Numbered from the stretch's first letter, positions 19,571-28,231 are shown. The stretch: DNA of 64,000 nt from Aquitalea denitrificans (GCF_009856625.1 NZ_CP047241.1:4030001-4094000), one strand, 5' to 3'. Notes: generated from the letters alone by a model not told the origin. Numbers and translations: made by a program.

Positions 19571-21592
19571 TCAGAGACTGGCCGCCAGCTCGCTGCCCTG
19601 ACGGATGGCGCGTTTGGCATCCAGCTCTGCCGCCACATCGGCCCCGCCAATCAGATACACGCGCTTGCCGGCATCCAGCAATGGCTGCTGCAGTTCGCGC
19701 AGCGGGTCCTGACCGGCACAGATGATGACGTTATCCACGGCCAGTAGTTGCGGCTCGTCCTTGATGATGACATGCAGGCCGGCATCGTCAATTTTCTGAT
19801 AGCTGACGCCGGACAGCATCTTCACCTTTTTCATTTGCAGACTGGCGCGATGAATCCAACCGGTGGTTTTGCCCAGACCATCACCCACCTTGCTTTGCTT
19901 GCGCTGCAACAGATAGACCTCACGCGGACTGGCATGCGGCTGCGGGCCTTGCGGGCTGAGGCCACCCGGCTCGGCCACATTCATGTCCACCCCCCACTCC
20001 TGCATGAAAGCGGCCACATCCAGTGCAGTGGACTTGCCCTCATGGGTGAGGAATTCCGCGGTATCAAAACCGATGCCACCGGCACCGATGATGGCCACAC
20101 GCTTGCCCACCGGCTTGCCGTGCTTGAGCACGTCCAGGTAATTGAGCACCTTGGGGTGGTCGATGCCGTCGATCTGCGGCAGGCGCGGCGCGATGCCGGT
20201 GGCCAGTACCACTTCGTCGAAGTCCTGCAGCATGGTCGCATCGGCACGGGTGTTCAGTTGCAACGAGACGCCGGTATCAGCAAGGCGACTGGCGAAATAG
20301 CGCAGGGTTTCGTAGAACTCTTCCTTGCCAGGAATGCGCTTGGCCACATTGAACTGACCGCCGATTTCGCTGGCGGAATCGAACAGCGTCACCTGATGGC
20401 CGCGCTCGGCTGCGGTAGTGGCACAGGCGAGGCCTGCCGGGCCGGCCCCCACCACAGCAACCTTTTTCTGCTGAACGGCCGGGGTGTAGTTGAGTTCGGT
20501 TTCGCGGCAGGCGCGCGGATTCACCAGACAGCTGGTGAGCTTGCCTTGGAAGATGTGGTCGAGACAGGCTTGGTTGCAGCCGATGCAGGTGTTGATGCTG
20601 TCGGCCTTGCCGGCGGCTGCCTTGTTGACGAAATCCGGATCGGCCAGGAAGGGGCGCGCCATCGATACCATATCGGCACAGCCGCTGGCCAGAATGTCCT
20701 CCGCCACTTCCGGAGTATTGATGCGATTGGTGGTGATCAGCGGAATCTTCACCTTACCCATCAGCTTTTTGGTGACCCAGGCAAAACCGCCACGCGGCAC
20801 CATGGTGGCAATGGTGGGGACACGGGCTTCGTGCCAGCCGATGCCGGTATTGATGATGCTGGCACCGGCGCGCTCGATTTCCTGCGCCAGCTGCACCACT
20901 TCGTCCCAGCTGCTGCCGTCCTGCACCAGATCCAGCATGGACAGACGGTAGATGATGATGAAATCGCTGCCCGCCGCAGCACGCACTGCCTTGACGGTTT
21001 CAATGGCAAAGCGGATACGGTTTTCAAAGCTGCCGCCCCAGTCATCGCTGCGCTTGTTGGTGGCGCGGGCGATGAACTGGTTGATCAGATAGCCTTCCGA
21101 ACCCATCACCTCGACGCCATCGTAACCGGCTTGTTGGGCGAGTTTGGCGCAGCGGGCGAAGTCGGCAATGGTTTGCCACACCTCGGCGTCAGACAACTCA
21201 CGCGGACGGTAAAAGTTGATGGGCGCAATCAGCGGCGAGGCCGACACGCATTTTTCCTGAAAGCTGTAGCGCCCGGAGTGCAGGATCTGCAAGGCAATCT
21301 TGCCGCCTGCAGCATGCACGGCAGCGGTCACCTTGCGGTGGTCCGGCACATGCTGCTCATCGGCCAGCATGGACGCGCCTTCGGCCACACAGCCTTCCGC
21401 ATTCGGCCCTACTCCGCCAGTGACAATCAGCCCCACGCCGCCGCGGGCGCGCTCGGCATAGAAAGCAGCCATTTTGTCGAAACCGCCAGCGGCTTCTTCC
21501 AGGCCGGTATGCATGGAGCCCATCAGCACGCGGTTTTTCAGCGTGGTAAAGCCCAGGTCCAGCGGGGAGAGCAAATGCGGATAAGCAGTCAT
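19571..21592 (-). CDS. fadH: NADPH-dependent 2,4-dienoyl-CoA reductase
   Basis: FadH reduces 2,4-dienoyl-CoA formed during oxidation of unsaturated fatty acids. The 673-residue protein has an N-terminal FMN-binding old-yellow-enzyme barrel (about 1-340), then the 4Fe-4S cysteines in CIGCNQACLDHIF and SCLVNPRAC. An FAD-binding domain follows (VAVVGAGPAGLACATTAAE), with an inserted NADPH-binding site (VAIIGAGGIGFDTAEFL). Length matches E. coli FadH. No other beta-oxidation gene is adjacent. The promoter upstream has a palindrome between its -35 and -10 elements, so repression by a TetR-type regulator is likely (inference). Confidence 0.95.
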   Translation of the reverse strand: MTAYPHLLSPLDLGFTTLKNRVLMGSMHTGLEEAAGGFDKMAAFYAERARGGVGLIVTGGVGPNAEGCVAEGASMLADEQHVPDHRKVTAAVHAAGGKIALQILHSGRYSFQEKCVSASPLIAPINFYRPRELSDAEVWQTIADFARCAKLAQQAGYDGVEVMGSEGYLINQFIARATNKRSDDWGGSFENRIRFAIETVKAVRAAAGSDFIIIYRLSMLDLVQDGSSWDEVVQLAQEIERAGASIINTGIGWHEARVPTIATMVPRGGFAWVTKKLMGKVKIPLITTNRINTPEVAEDILASGCADMVSMARPFLADPDFVNKAAAGKADSINTCIGCNQACLDHIFQGKLTSCLVNPRACRETELNYTPAVQQKKVAVVGAGPAGLACATTAAERGHQVTLFDSASEIGGQFNVAKRIPGKEEFYETLRYFASRLADTGVSLQLNTRADATMLQDFDEVVLATGIAPRLPQIDGIDHPKVLNYLDVLKHGKPVGKRVAIIGAGGIGFDTAEFLTHEGKSTALDVAAFMQEWGVDMNVAEPGGLSPQGPQPHASPREVYLLQRKQSKVGDGLGKTTGWIHRASLQMKKVKMLSGVSYQKIDDAGLHVIIKDEPQLLAVDNVIICAGQDPLRELQQPLLDAGKRVYLIGGADVAAELDAKRAIRQGSELAASL

Positions 21593-21686
21593 GTTTCGTC
21601 CTCGTCGACGTGGCGAGCAGGCGCTCACCCTGATTGTGGTTCAGCCGCCGGTCATTTGCCGGCATGGCATGCATTATTGTCGCTCG

Positions 21687-21715
21687 ACAATACTTACTAG
21701 TAAGTAAGTTGTCAA
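21687..21715 (-). promoter_or_regulatory. fadH promoter with a 16-bp palindrome in its spacer
   Basis: On the minus strand TTGACA (21715-21710, a perfect -35) is followed after exactly 17 bp by TATTGT (21692-21687). The perfect palindrome TACTTACTAGTAAGTA (21691-21706) covers most of the spacer. A further inverted repeat, TTGTCG-CT-CGACAA, lies at 21677-21690. The layout is that of an operator blocking RNA polymerase. Confidence 0.72.
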
Positions 21716-21820
21716 CGCAAGCCATCGCCCGGATGTGCTCATGCACCGCGCATCCGCGCTCACCCTGCTTGGCGTGTACAGGCAGGCTGCTTACACTGTG
21801 TCTTTTCTGCCGGATAATCC

Positions 21821-22189
21821 ATGCCCCTGCCCCGCCCGCTGGCCAATCTGCTTGCCCTGCCACCCTTGCTGGCTGCCGGCAGCTTTGCACTCACCGACAA
21901 CCTGTTCTGGCCGGTACTGCTGTACCTGGCCATGAGCCTGCTGACCTTTGCCGTCTATGCCTGGGACAAGCGCCAGGCCATTAACCATGGCCGCCGCACA
22001 CCGGAAAAAATACTGCACTGGCTGGAAATGCTGGGTGGCTGGCCGGGCGGCCTGCTGGGGCAATACTGGCTGCAGCACAAATCCAGCAAGGGCAGCTATC
22101 AGCTGATGTTCTGGCTGATCGTGCTGGCGCACTGGCTGCTATGGGGCTGTTGGATAGCCTGGCGCTGGCATATGGCGCACCCGGTCTAG
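21821..22189 (+). CDS. DUF1294 family membrane protein
   Basis: A 122-residue inner-membrane protein of the DUF1294 family, function unknown. It has about four hydrophobic segments (residues 8-25, 28-45, 68-80 and 92-114). The family-typical sequence is AVYAWDKRQAINHGRRTPEKILHWLEMLGGWPGGLLGQ (given here only to show where the conserved block lies, about residues 44-82). Many relatives carry an N-terminal cold-shock domain; this one does not. Its stop codon shares CTAG with the stop of the convergent hydrolase gene. Confidence 0.85.
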   Translation: MPLPRPLANLLALPPLLAAGSFALTDNLFWPVLLYLAMSLLTFAVYAWDKRQAINHGRRTPEKILHWLEMLGGWPGGLLGQYWLQHKSSKGSYQLMFWLIVLAHWLLWGCWIAWRWHMAHPV

Positions 22190-23130
22190 CCGGTACCTCC
22201 CTGTACGGCTTTGAGTACCCGCTCCAACCAGATCTGCAGATCGGCCACCACTTGCTCGCGGTTGGTTTCATTGAACATTTCGTGACGACCACCGGGATAG
22301 ACCTTGCTGCTGACATCCTGCAGGCCGGCGTCGCGGTAGCGGATTTCCAGCTGACCCAGTGCCAGCCGACCCAGGCTGACCGGATCGCGGCTTCCCGCCA
22401 GCAAATAAACCGGACAGGCGCGCGGCAGACTGCTGCGAGCATCGGCCTCTCCCTGCTCCAGCGCCATGATGCCGCCAAACAGGTCTGCCCACAGTCCGGG
22501 CGTGGGGTCAAAGCCGCATAGCGGATCAGCCTGATACGCTGCTACCTGTGCCGTATCGCGCGACAGCCAGTCAACACGGGTGCGCGCCGGAAAGAAACCC
22601 AGATTGAAACTGCCGAAAATCAGCCGGGCCATGAAGGCGGATGGCAGATTGGCCCCGCCCAGCTTGCCGGCAAGCCGGGCCAGCTGACGCAATACCCAAG
22701 CCAGCGGACGCTGCCGGTAACCGGTAGCCGACAACACCAGCCCAGCCAGTTGTGCGCCATGCTGCAGGAAATACTGCCTGGCGATGAAGGAACCCATGCT
22801 GTGCCCCAGCAGGATGAGCGGCAAACCCGGATGGTGGCTGGCAATGTACTGGCGCACGCTATCCACATCAGCCACCACCTTGTCCCAGCCATCTGCGGCG
22901 GCAAACCAGCCATGATGAGCCGCATGGGGGCCGTGGCCGCGATGGTCATGGGCATACACGGCAATGCCGCGCTCGGCCAGTTGCAGGGCCAGCGGCTGGT
23001 AACGCGCAGCATGTTCGCTCATGCCGTGGCAGATCAGCACTACGGCGCGAACGGCCTGCGTGGCGGGTGGCTGCCAGCAGCAGCCATGAATGCGGTGGCC
23101 ATCAGCCGCCGGCAGGGTGAAGTGCTCCAT
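22186..23130 (-). CDS. alpha/beta hydrolase, monoacylglycerol lipase-like
   Basis: A 314-residue serine hydrolase of the serine aminopeptidase S33 (hydrolase_4) group. The oxyanion-side motif is ICHGMSEHAARY, followed by YAHDHRGHG, and the nucleophile elbow is LLGHSMGSFIARQ. The catalytic Asp is probably in LAGSRDPVSLG and the His in YPGGRHEMFNE. Such enzymes hydrolyse monoacylglycerols or lysophospholipids; the substrate here is inferred. There is no signal peptide, so it should be cytoplasmic or membrane-associated. The ATG at 23130 has the ribosome binding site GAGGAA. Confidence 0.88.
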   Translation of the reverse strand: MEHFTLPAADGHRIHGCCWQPPATQAVRAVVLICHGMSEHAARYQPLALQLAERGIAVYAHDHRGHGPHAAHHGWFAAADGWDKVVADVDSVRQYIASHHPGLPLILLGHSMGSFIARQYFLQHGAQLAGLVLSATGYRQRPLAWVLRQLARLAGKLGGANLPSAFMARLIFGSFNLGFFPARTRVDWLSRDTAQVAAYQADPLCGFDPTPGLWADLFGGIMALEQGEADARSSLPRACPVYLLAGSRDPVSLGRLALGQLEIRYRDAGLQDVSSKVYPGGRHEMFNETNREQVVADLQIWLERVLKAVQGGTG

Positions 23131-23282
23131 GTTTTCCTCGTCGCGGTCTGCGCTCCGCTTGCCCGGGTACGGGGTATGGAGCTGCATTGATGATGCAGCC
23201 ATCATGCGTCCTGGCCCACTACTGTCGCAAGCAAAAAACCGGGCAGCCGTGGTGATGCCGGACCAGCAGGGCCAGCTCGCCG

Positions 23283-24224
23283 CTAAAGGGCAGGCAGCAA
23301 GGCAATGGTCAGCATCAGGGTGGGGGTTCCTAGAATGGTACTGCACAGCAATGTGGCGCCCGACAGGGCATAAGGCAGTCGCTGGTTCACCCCGAACAGG
23401 ATGCCAAAGAAGCCAGACGGAATGGCAGCCAGCAACACCACCGCCTGTGTCACTTCACGCGGTAACGCCAGCAACAGGGCCAGCCCGTAAACCAGTACCG
23501 GGTGGACCACGTTTTTCAGCACGGCACTCAGCAGGATGTGCCAGTCCAGCCGGAAAGGCTGGGCAGAAACCAGCAAGCCGGTGACAAACAGGGCCAGCCC
23601 CCCAACGGCCACACCCATCAGCGAGAAAGCGGCACGCAGATAATCCGGCAAGGGCCATTGCAACAAGGCCAGCAGGGTGCCCGCCAGCGGTGCCAGCACC
23701 ACCGGATTACGCAGGATGTTCACCAGTGCCGTCAGCAGTGGCCAGCGCTCGCCTCCTGCTGCGGTGGCTGGCTTGTCCTGCAATAACAACAAGGTTAGCG
23801 GCGAAATGATGACACTGCCGGCAATGATTGCCACTGCCACCGCCAAGGATTCTGTGGGTGAAATCACCGTGGCAAGGAGGGGAATGCCTACCGCTGCATA
23901 GTTGGGCAGTGCCACCGTACAGGCCTGTACTGCCGCCAGCGGAGGTTTTTGCCGCCACAGCAGCCGCTCCAGGCCGTAACTGAGACCGAACAGCAACAGC
24001 ATGGACAACACCAACAAGACAAACAAGGGCAGCTGCTGCTGCAACATGCCGAGCGAGGCAGTGGCCGTGGTCAAAAACAAGGAACACGGCAGGGCAAAAC
24101 GCATCAGCAGGCTGTTGAGTGATTCGATATGCACATTGTCTACACGCCGTCGTTTGCCAGCATAAAAACCCAGCCCCAACACAAAGAACATGGGCAGTAA
24201 AGACAGAAGGATGGTGTGCAGCAT
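23283..24224 (-). CDS. AEC (auxin efflux carrier) family transporter
   Basis: A 313-residue membrane protein with about ten hydrophobic segments, arranged as two repeats of five helices, typical of AEC/MdcF-type secondary transporters. Characteristic points are the N-terminal GLGFYAGKRRRVD, the conserved stretch VALPNYAAVGIPLLATVI near residue 105, and the matching repeat near residue 265 (AIPSGFFGILFGVNQ). Substrates in the family are usually small organic acids; none can be assigned. The start at 24224 is preceded by GGGGAA. Confidence 0.88.
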   Translation of the reverse strand: MLHTILLSLLPMFFVLGLGFYAGKRRRVDNVHIESLNSLLMRFALPCSLFLTTATASLGMLQQQLPLFVLLVLSMLLLFGLSYGLERLLWRQKPPLAAVQACTVALPNYAAVGIPLLATVISPTESLAVAVAIIAGSVIISPLTLLLLQDKPATAAGGERWPLLTALVNILRNPVVLAPLAGTLLALLQWPLPDYLRAAFSLMGVAVGGLALFVTGLLVSAQPFRLDWHILLSAVLKNVVHPVLVYGLALLLALPREVTQAVVLLAAIPSGFFGILFGVNQRLPYALSGATLLCSTILGTPTLMLTIALLPAL

Positions 24225-24415
24225 GATTTCCCCGGCTTCAGAATGAGGTTCGCCCCGCTGTGTCAGAGCACCATGGCGCATGGTGCATGGCAGGGCAAAG
24301 CCGGTCCAGCGGTGCCGGTCAGGCCGGGAACGCTGGCAGACTGTCCAAAACAACGGGAGACAAACAGGAGGGAATGTGACTAATCCATCGTGCCGCCGCG
24401 TGCAGAACTACAGCA

Positions 24416-24997
24416 TCAGGCTAGCATCCTGGCCGGGTCGAAGTGCGGATTGGTCAGTGAGGTGAGCACATGATCACGCCAGCTGCCATTGATATACAGG
24501 TAATCACGCGCCAGGCCCTCCTCGACAAAACCCAAGCGCTGCAACAAGGCAGCGCTGCGCTGATTGTGCGGCTGGTAATTGGCTTGCAGGCGATGCAGGC
24601 GCAAATCGTCAAAGGCAAAACGGATGATCTCGCTGACCGCCTCGTGCATCAGACCCTGCCCTTCCAGAGCGTGGTCGATGCCATAACCCAGATGGGCCGC
24701 CTGGAACACACCACGCACGATATTGCTCAGGCTGATGGTCCCCACCACCTGTTGCGGCGCGTCGGGCAGGGTCAGCAGGTAGCGCGCGCACACGCCTTGC
24801 TCCCAGCCCAATGCCTGCTGACGCAGCTGCATGGTCCAGTACAGCTCGGTAAAGAACATGTCGCCGGGCTTGGGGTCCCAGGCGGCAAAATGCTGCCGGT
24901 TGCGTACCTGATATTCCAGCATGGGCAGCGCCATACTGATGTTGGCGGGTCGCAAATGCAGGCGCGGGGTGACCAGCACGGTTTGCTGAGTGGTCAT
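24416..24997 (-). CDS. GNAT family N-acetyltransferase, RimJ/RimL-like
   Basis: A 193-residue acetyltransferase. The N-terminal TPRLHLRPAN is typical of RimJ/RimL-type enzymes, which acetylate ribosomal protein N termini. The acetyl-CoA site is around GYGIDHALEGQGLMHEAV, and the C-terminal motif is ANYQPHNQRSAALLQRLGFVEEG. It could instead act on another protein or small molecule. It lies as a single gene between the AEC transporter and purC. The ATG at 24997 gives the standard family N terminus, with a weak ribosome binding site. Confidence 0.85.
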   Translation of the reverse strand: MTTQQTVLVTPRLHLRPANISMALPMLEYQVRNRQHFAAWDPKPGDMFFTELYWTMQLRQQALGWEQGVCARYLLTLPDAPQQVVGTISLSNIVRGVFQAAHLGYGIDHALEGQGLMHEAVSEIIRFAFDDLRLHRLQANYQPHNQRSAALLQRLGFVEEGLARDYLYINGSWRDHVLTSLTNPHFDPARMLA

Positions 24998-25075
24998 GGC
25001 TGTCTTTCGGCAAGGACACAGGAGCCAGCAGTGTAAGTGCAGGCTGGCCCAAGGCTCAAGCGGCCTGCCATGCAA

Positions 25076-25100
25076 CAACGCCCGGACAGGCCGGGCGTTG
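25076..25100 (-). terminator. terminator hairpin downstream of purC
   Basis: A 10-bp perfect stem (CAACGCCCGG with CCGGGCGTTG, 5-base loop) lies 26 bp after the purC stop on the minus strand. The T-tract after it is weak (TTGTTGC). Confidence 0.6.
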
Positions 25101-25126
25101 GGTCTTGCTGCGTTGCGACTGGCGGC

Positions 25127-26008
25127 TTAGTTGCCGGTCAGGCGCTCCAGTGCTTCGCGGTATTTGGCGGCAGTCTTTTCGCGCACGTCCAGCGGCACGG
25201 CCGGAGCCGGAGCCTGCTTGTTCCAGCCGGAGGCTTCCAGCCAGTCACGCACGAACTGCTTGTCGAACGACGGCGGATTGGTACCGGCGGCATAGCTGTC
25301 GGCCGGCCAGAAACGGCTGGAGTCCGGGGTCAGCGCTTCGTCCATCAGCACCAGGGTGCCGTCTTCGTCCAGACCGAACTCGAACTTGGTGTCGCAGATG
25401 ATGATGCCGCGCTTGGCGGCGAATTCTGCCGCGGTCTTGTACAGCAGGATGGCGGTGTCACGCACCTTGGCCGCCAGTTCGGCACCCACGATGTCCACAC
25501 ACTGTGCGTAGCTGATGTTTTCATCGTGATCGCCCACTGCCGCCTTGGTGGACGGGGTGAAGATGGGTTCGGGCAGCTGGCTGGATTCCTGCAGGCCAGC
25601 CGGCAGCGCAATGCCGCAGACAGTGCCGGACTTCTGGTATTCCTTCCAGCCGGAACCGGCCAGATAACCACGCACCACGGCTTCGATCGGCACGGCCTTC
25701 AGGCGCTTGGCCACCACGGCACGGCCTTCCACTTGCGGCAGGTCTTCGGCGGACACCACGTCTTCCGGCTTGTCACCGGTCAGGTGGTTGGGCACCACGT
25801 CCTTCAGGGTTTCAAACCAGAAGTTGGAAATGGCGGTGAGGATCTGGCCCTTGGCCGGAATCGGGTCGTCCAGAATCACGTCGAAGGCGGACAGACGGTC
25901 GGTGGCGATCATCAGCATGCGCTTGTCGTCGATCTCGTAGAGATCGCGTACCTTGCCGGAGTAGATTTTCTTCAGGCTTTTCAGATTGGTGGTGTTCAGT
26001 CCGCTCAT
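25127..26008 (-). CDS. purC: phosphoribosylaminoimidazole-succinocarboxamide synthase
   Basis: PurC condenses CAIR with aspartate using ATP, the step after PurK and PurE in purine synthesis. The 293-residue protein has the SAICAR synthetase signatures IYSGKVRDLYEID, MIATDRLSAFDVIL and IICDTKFEFGLDEDG, and belongs to the longer form of about 290-300 residues. The ATG at 26008 was chosen because MSGLNTTNLKSLKKIYSGK is the usual N terminus. It is the last gene of the purE-purK-fosA-purC operon. Confidence 0.96.
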   Translation of the reverse strand: MSGLNTTNLKSLKKIYSGKVRDLYEIDDKRMLMIATDRLSAFDVILDDPIPAKGQILTAISNFWFETLKDVVPNHLTGDKPEDVVSAEDLPQVEGRAVVAKRLKAVPIEAVVRGYLAGSGWKEYQKSGTVCGIALPAGLQESSQLPEPIFTPSTKAAVGDHDENISYAQCVDIVGAELAAKVRDTAILLYKTAAEFAAKRGIIICDTKFEFGLDEDGTLVLMDEALTPDSSRFWPADSYAAGTNPPSFDKQFVRDWLEASGWNKQAPAPAVPLDVREKTAAKYREALERLTGN

Positions 26009-26072
26009 GACACGTCTTTCATCAAATTGATCGTATTGATCCTGGCTCGGCATTACAGTGTGTTGCCTTGCC

Positions 26073-26486
26073 TTAGTCAAACCATTGCATACCTTCGTAA
26101 GGCCTTTGCCGACAGGCTGCCAGACGACTCTCTAGTGAACCGGCATGCAGTTCGAGCAGATGGCCGTCGGGATCGCGGAAGTAAAAGGAATCTCCTTCAC
26201 TGCGATTCTCCTTGCACGGCCTAATCCCTAAAGCTGTCAGCGCAGCTCTTGCAGAGGCAAAATCCTCAGCACTCACACTGAAAGCAGCGTGTGTGTAGCC
26301 CGCCTTCACGCCCTCCGCCACACTTTCATCCAGTGACAGGCAGAGCCAGACATCGCCCCACAGCAGATAACCACCCTTCAACCAGCGTGCTTGTGGCCGT
26401 ACACCTGGCAGCGCAGTATAAAACTGCCAGGCGCGCTCCAGATCGGCTACTGCCAGTGTCAGATGATTTAGTCCGCTAACAGCCAT
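26073..26486 (-). CDS. fosA: FosA-type fosfomycin-modifying glutathione transferase
   Basis: FosA is a Mn(II)- and K(+)-dependent enzyme that opens the fosfomycin epoxide with glutathione. The 137-residue protein matches the family along its length. The metal ligands are H8 (GLNHLTLAV), H66 (YTHAAFS) and E112 (LLELHAG). The K-loop KENRSEGDSFYFRDPDGH supplies S96, E97, S100 and Y102, and R121 follows. It starts 4 bp after the purK stop and ends 64 bp before purC, so it is expressed with the purine genes. Whether it gives resistance in vivo is not shown by sequence; a related glutathione or thiol transferase role is possible. Confidence 0.88.
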   Translation of the reverse strand: MAVSGLNHLTLAVADLERAWQFYTALPGVRPQARWLKGGYLLWGDVWLCLSLDESVAEGVKAGYTHAAFSVSAEDFASARAALTALGIRPCKENRSEGDSFYFRDPDGHLLELHAGSLESRLAACRQRPYEGMQWFD

Positions 26487-26490
26487 GCGC

Positions 26491-27621
26491 TTACAGCGTA
26501 TCCTTCAACGCCTCGGCCTGCTCCAGTGCCTCGTCGGCAGTGGCGGCCATCACGTTGAAGTGGCCCATCTTGCGACCCGGGCGCGCCTGCTTCTTGCCGT
26601 ACAGGTGCAGCTGGGCATTGGGGGCCTCGGCCAGCACGTCCCAATTGGGTTCACGGCCGTCTTCCTTCCATACATCACCCAGCAGGTTCACCATCACCAC
26701 CGGGCTGAGCAGGTCGGTGCGGCCCGGCAGCAGGCCGCACATGGCGCGCACTTGCTGCTGGAACTGGTCGGTAAGACAGGCCGTCAGGGTATAGTGGCCG
26801 GAATTGTGCGGGCGCGGGGCGATTTCATTCACCACCAGGCTGTCGTCAGCCAGCACGAAGAACTCCACCGCCAGCACGCCGACGTAATCCAGCGCTTCGG
26901 CCAGGTTTTGCGCCATCTGCTGGGCGGATGCCGCCAGCGCCGGGGCAATGCGCGCCGGGACAATGGACACATCCAGAATGCCGTTTGCGTGACTGTTTTC
27001 CGCCACCGGAAACACCGCCATCTGCGCACTGCTGACGCGGGTGACAATGGCCGATACTTCCAGCTTCAGGTCCAGCATCTTTTCCAGCACGCAGGCCTGA
27101 CCACCCAGATTGGCATAGGCCGCGCGGGCTTCGTCCTGGGTGCTGACCCGTACCTGCCCCTTGCCGTCGTAACCCAGACGCGCGGTTTTCAGGATGCCGG
27201 GCAGGTAGGGCGTGAGGTCGACCTGGATGTCTTCCACGCTTTCAATGGCCAGATAGGGCGCAGTCGGCAGACCGGCCTTGTTGATCCAGGCTTTTTCGGC
27301 AATGCGGTCCTGGGCGATGGCCACGCAGTCACCCGAGGGCGATACACGGGTGGTACGCGCCAGTTCGCGCATGGCGTCGGCATTAACGTTTTCAAACTCG
27401 GTGGTGACGGCAGCACAGGTCTGCGCCAGCGTCTTGAGTGCAGCGGCGTCGTTGAACGGTGCGCACAGGTGCACGTCGGCAAACTGGGCGGCCGGGGCAT
27501 TGCTGTCCGGGTCCAGCACGGTCACGCGGTAGCCCATGGTCTTGGCAGCCACGACAAACATGCGGCCCAACTGGCCGCCGCCGAGAATGCCCAGCATGGA
27601 CGGTGGCAGGATGGCCGCCAT
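26491..27621 (-). CDS. purK: N5-carboxyaminoimidazole ribonucleotide synthase
   Basis: PurK carboxylates AIR with bicarbonate and ATP to give N5-CAIR, the substrate of PurE. The 376-residue ATP-grasp protein has LGILGGGQLGRMFVVAAK at the N terminus, the ATP-binding stretch GILKTARLGYDGKGQ, and EFFVLADDSLVVNEIAPRPHNSGH near residue 265. Its ATG directly follows the purE stop, so both are translated together and work in sequence. Confidence 0.96.
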   Translation of the reverse strand: MAAILPPSMLGILGGGQLGRMFVVAAKTMGYRVTVLDPDSNAPAAQFADVHLCAPFNDAAALKTLAQTCAAVTTEFENVNADAMRELARTTRVSPSGDCVAIAQDRIAEKAWINKAGLPTAPYLAIESVEDIQVDLTPYLPGILKTARLGYDGKGQVRVSTQDEARAAYANLGGQACVLEKMLDLKLEVSAIVTRVSSAQMAVFPVAENSHANGILDVSIVPARIAPALAASAQQMAQNLAEALDYVGVLAVEFFVLADDSLVVNEIAPRPHNSGHYTLTACLTDQFQQQVRAMCGLLPGRTDLLSPVVMVNLLGDVWKEDGREPNWDVLAEAPNAQLHLYGKKQARPGRKMGHFNVMAATADEALEQAEALKDTL

Positions 27622-28110
27622 TTATTCCACCTCCGGCAAGGTCATGCCCAGCACGGTTTCTTCCTGACGCTTGCGGAAGGCAATCAGTTTCTCGGCCAGT
27701 TCCGGCACGGCATTGGCCAGCATGGCCACGGCAAACAGCGCGGCATTGGCGGCACCGGCTTCACCAATGGCAAAGGTAGCCACCGGGATGCCCTTGGGCA
27801 TTTGCACGATGGACAGCAGCGAGTCTTCGCCGCGCAGGTATTTGGACGGCACCGGCACACCCAGCACCGGCACGTGGGTCTTGGCAGCCAGCATGCCCGG
27901 CAGGTGGGCAGCACCGCCGGCACCGGCGATGATGGCTTTCAGACCGCGCGCGGCAGCGGTTTCTGCGTATTGGAACAACAAATCCGGGGTACGGTGGGCG
28001 GAGACGACGCGGGTTTCGAAAGCGACACCGAAGTCCTTCAGCACGCGCGCGGCGTTCTGCATGACTTCCCAGTCGCTGTTGCTACCCATCACGATGCCGA
28101 CTTCAATCAT
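27622..28110 (-). CDS. purE: N5-carboxyaminoimidazole ribonucleotide mutase, class I
   Basis: PurE converts N5-CAIR to CAIR. The 162-residue protein carries the class I signatures: GSNSDWEVM, SAHRTPDLLFQYAE (with the catalytic His), AGAGGAAHLPGM and GVPVPSKYLRGEDSL. It is the first gene of the purE-purK-fosA-purC operon. The 121-bp upstream region contains nested inverted repeats (28195-28217) suitable for an operator. Confidence 0.97.
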   Translation of the reverse strand: MIEVGIVMGSNSDWEVMQNAARVLKDFGVAFETRVVSAHRTPDLLFQYAETAAARGLKAIIAGAGGAAHLPGMLAAKTHVPVLGVPVPSKYLRGEDSLLSIVQMPKGIPVATFAIGEAGAANAALFAVAMLANAVPELAEKLIAFRKRQEETVLGMTLPEVE

Positions 28111-28194
28111 GGCGGTGAAGCTCAGGGAGGAATAAAGACGTGATTTTACCTGAGAGCCGGCTGGGGCCGGAATGGTTTTTTATTTTGATATCAA

Positions 28195-28217
28195 GACAGT
28201 TGCGACAACTGTCGCAA
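28195..28217 (-). promoter_or_regulatory. nested inverted repeats upstream of purE, candidate operator
   Basis: GACAGTTG (28195-28202) and CAACTGTC (28206-28213) form one perfect inverted repeat; TTGCGACA (28200-28207) and TGTCGCAA (28210-28217) form a second, overlapping one. The motif differs from the E. coli PurR box. It lies 85 bp upstream of the purE ATG, near weak promoter-like hexamers. Confidence 0.5.
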
Positions 28218-28231
28218 GCGCTGTCTCTGGC

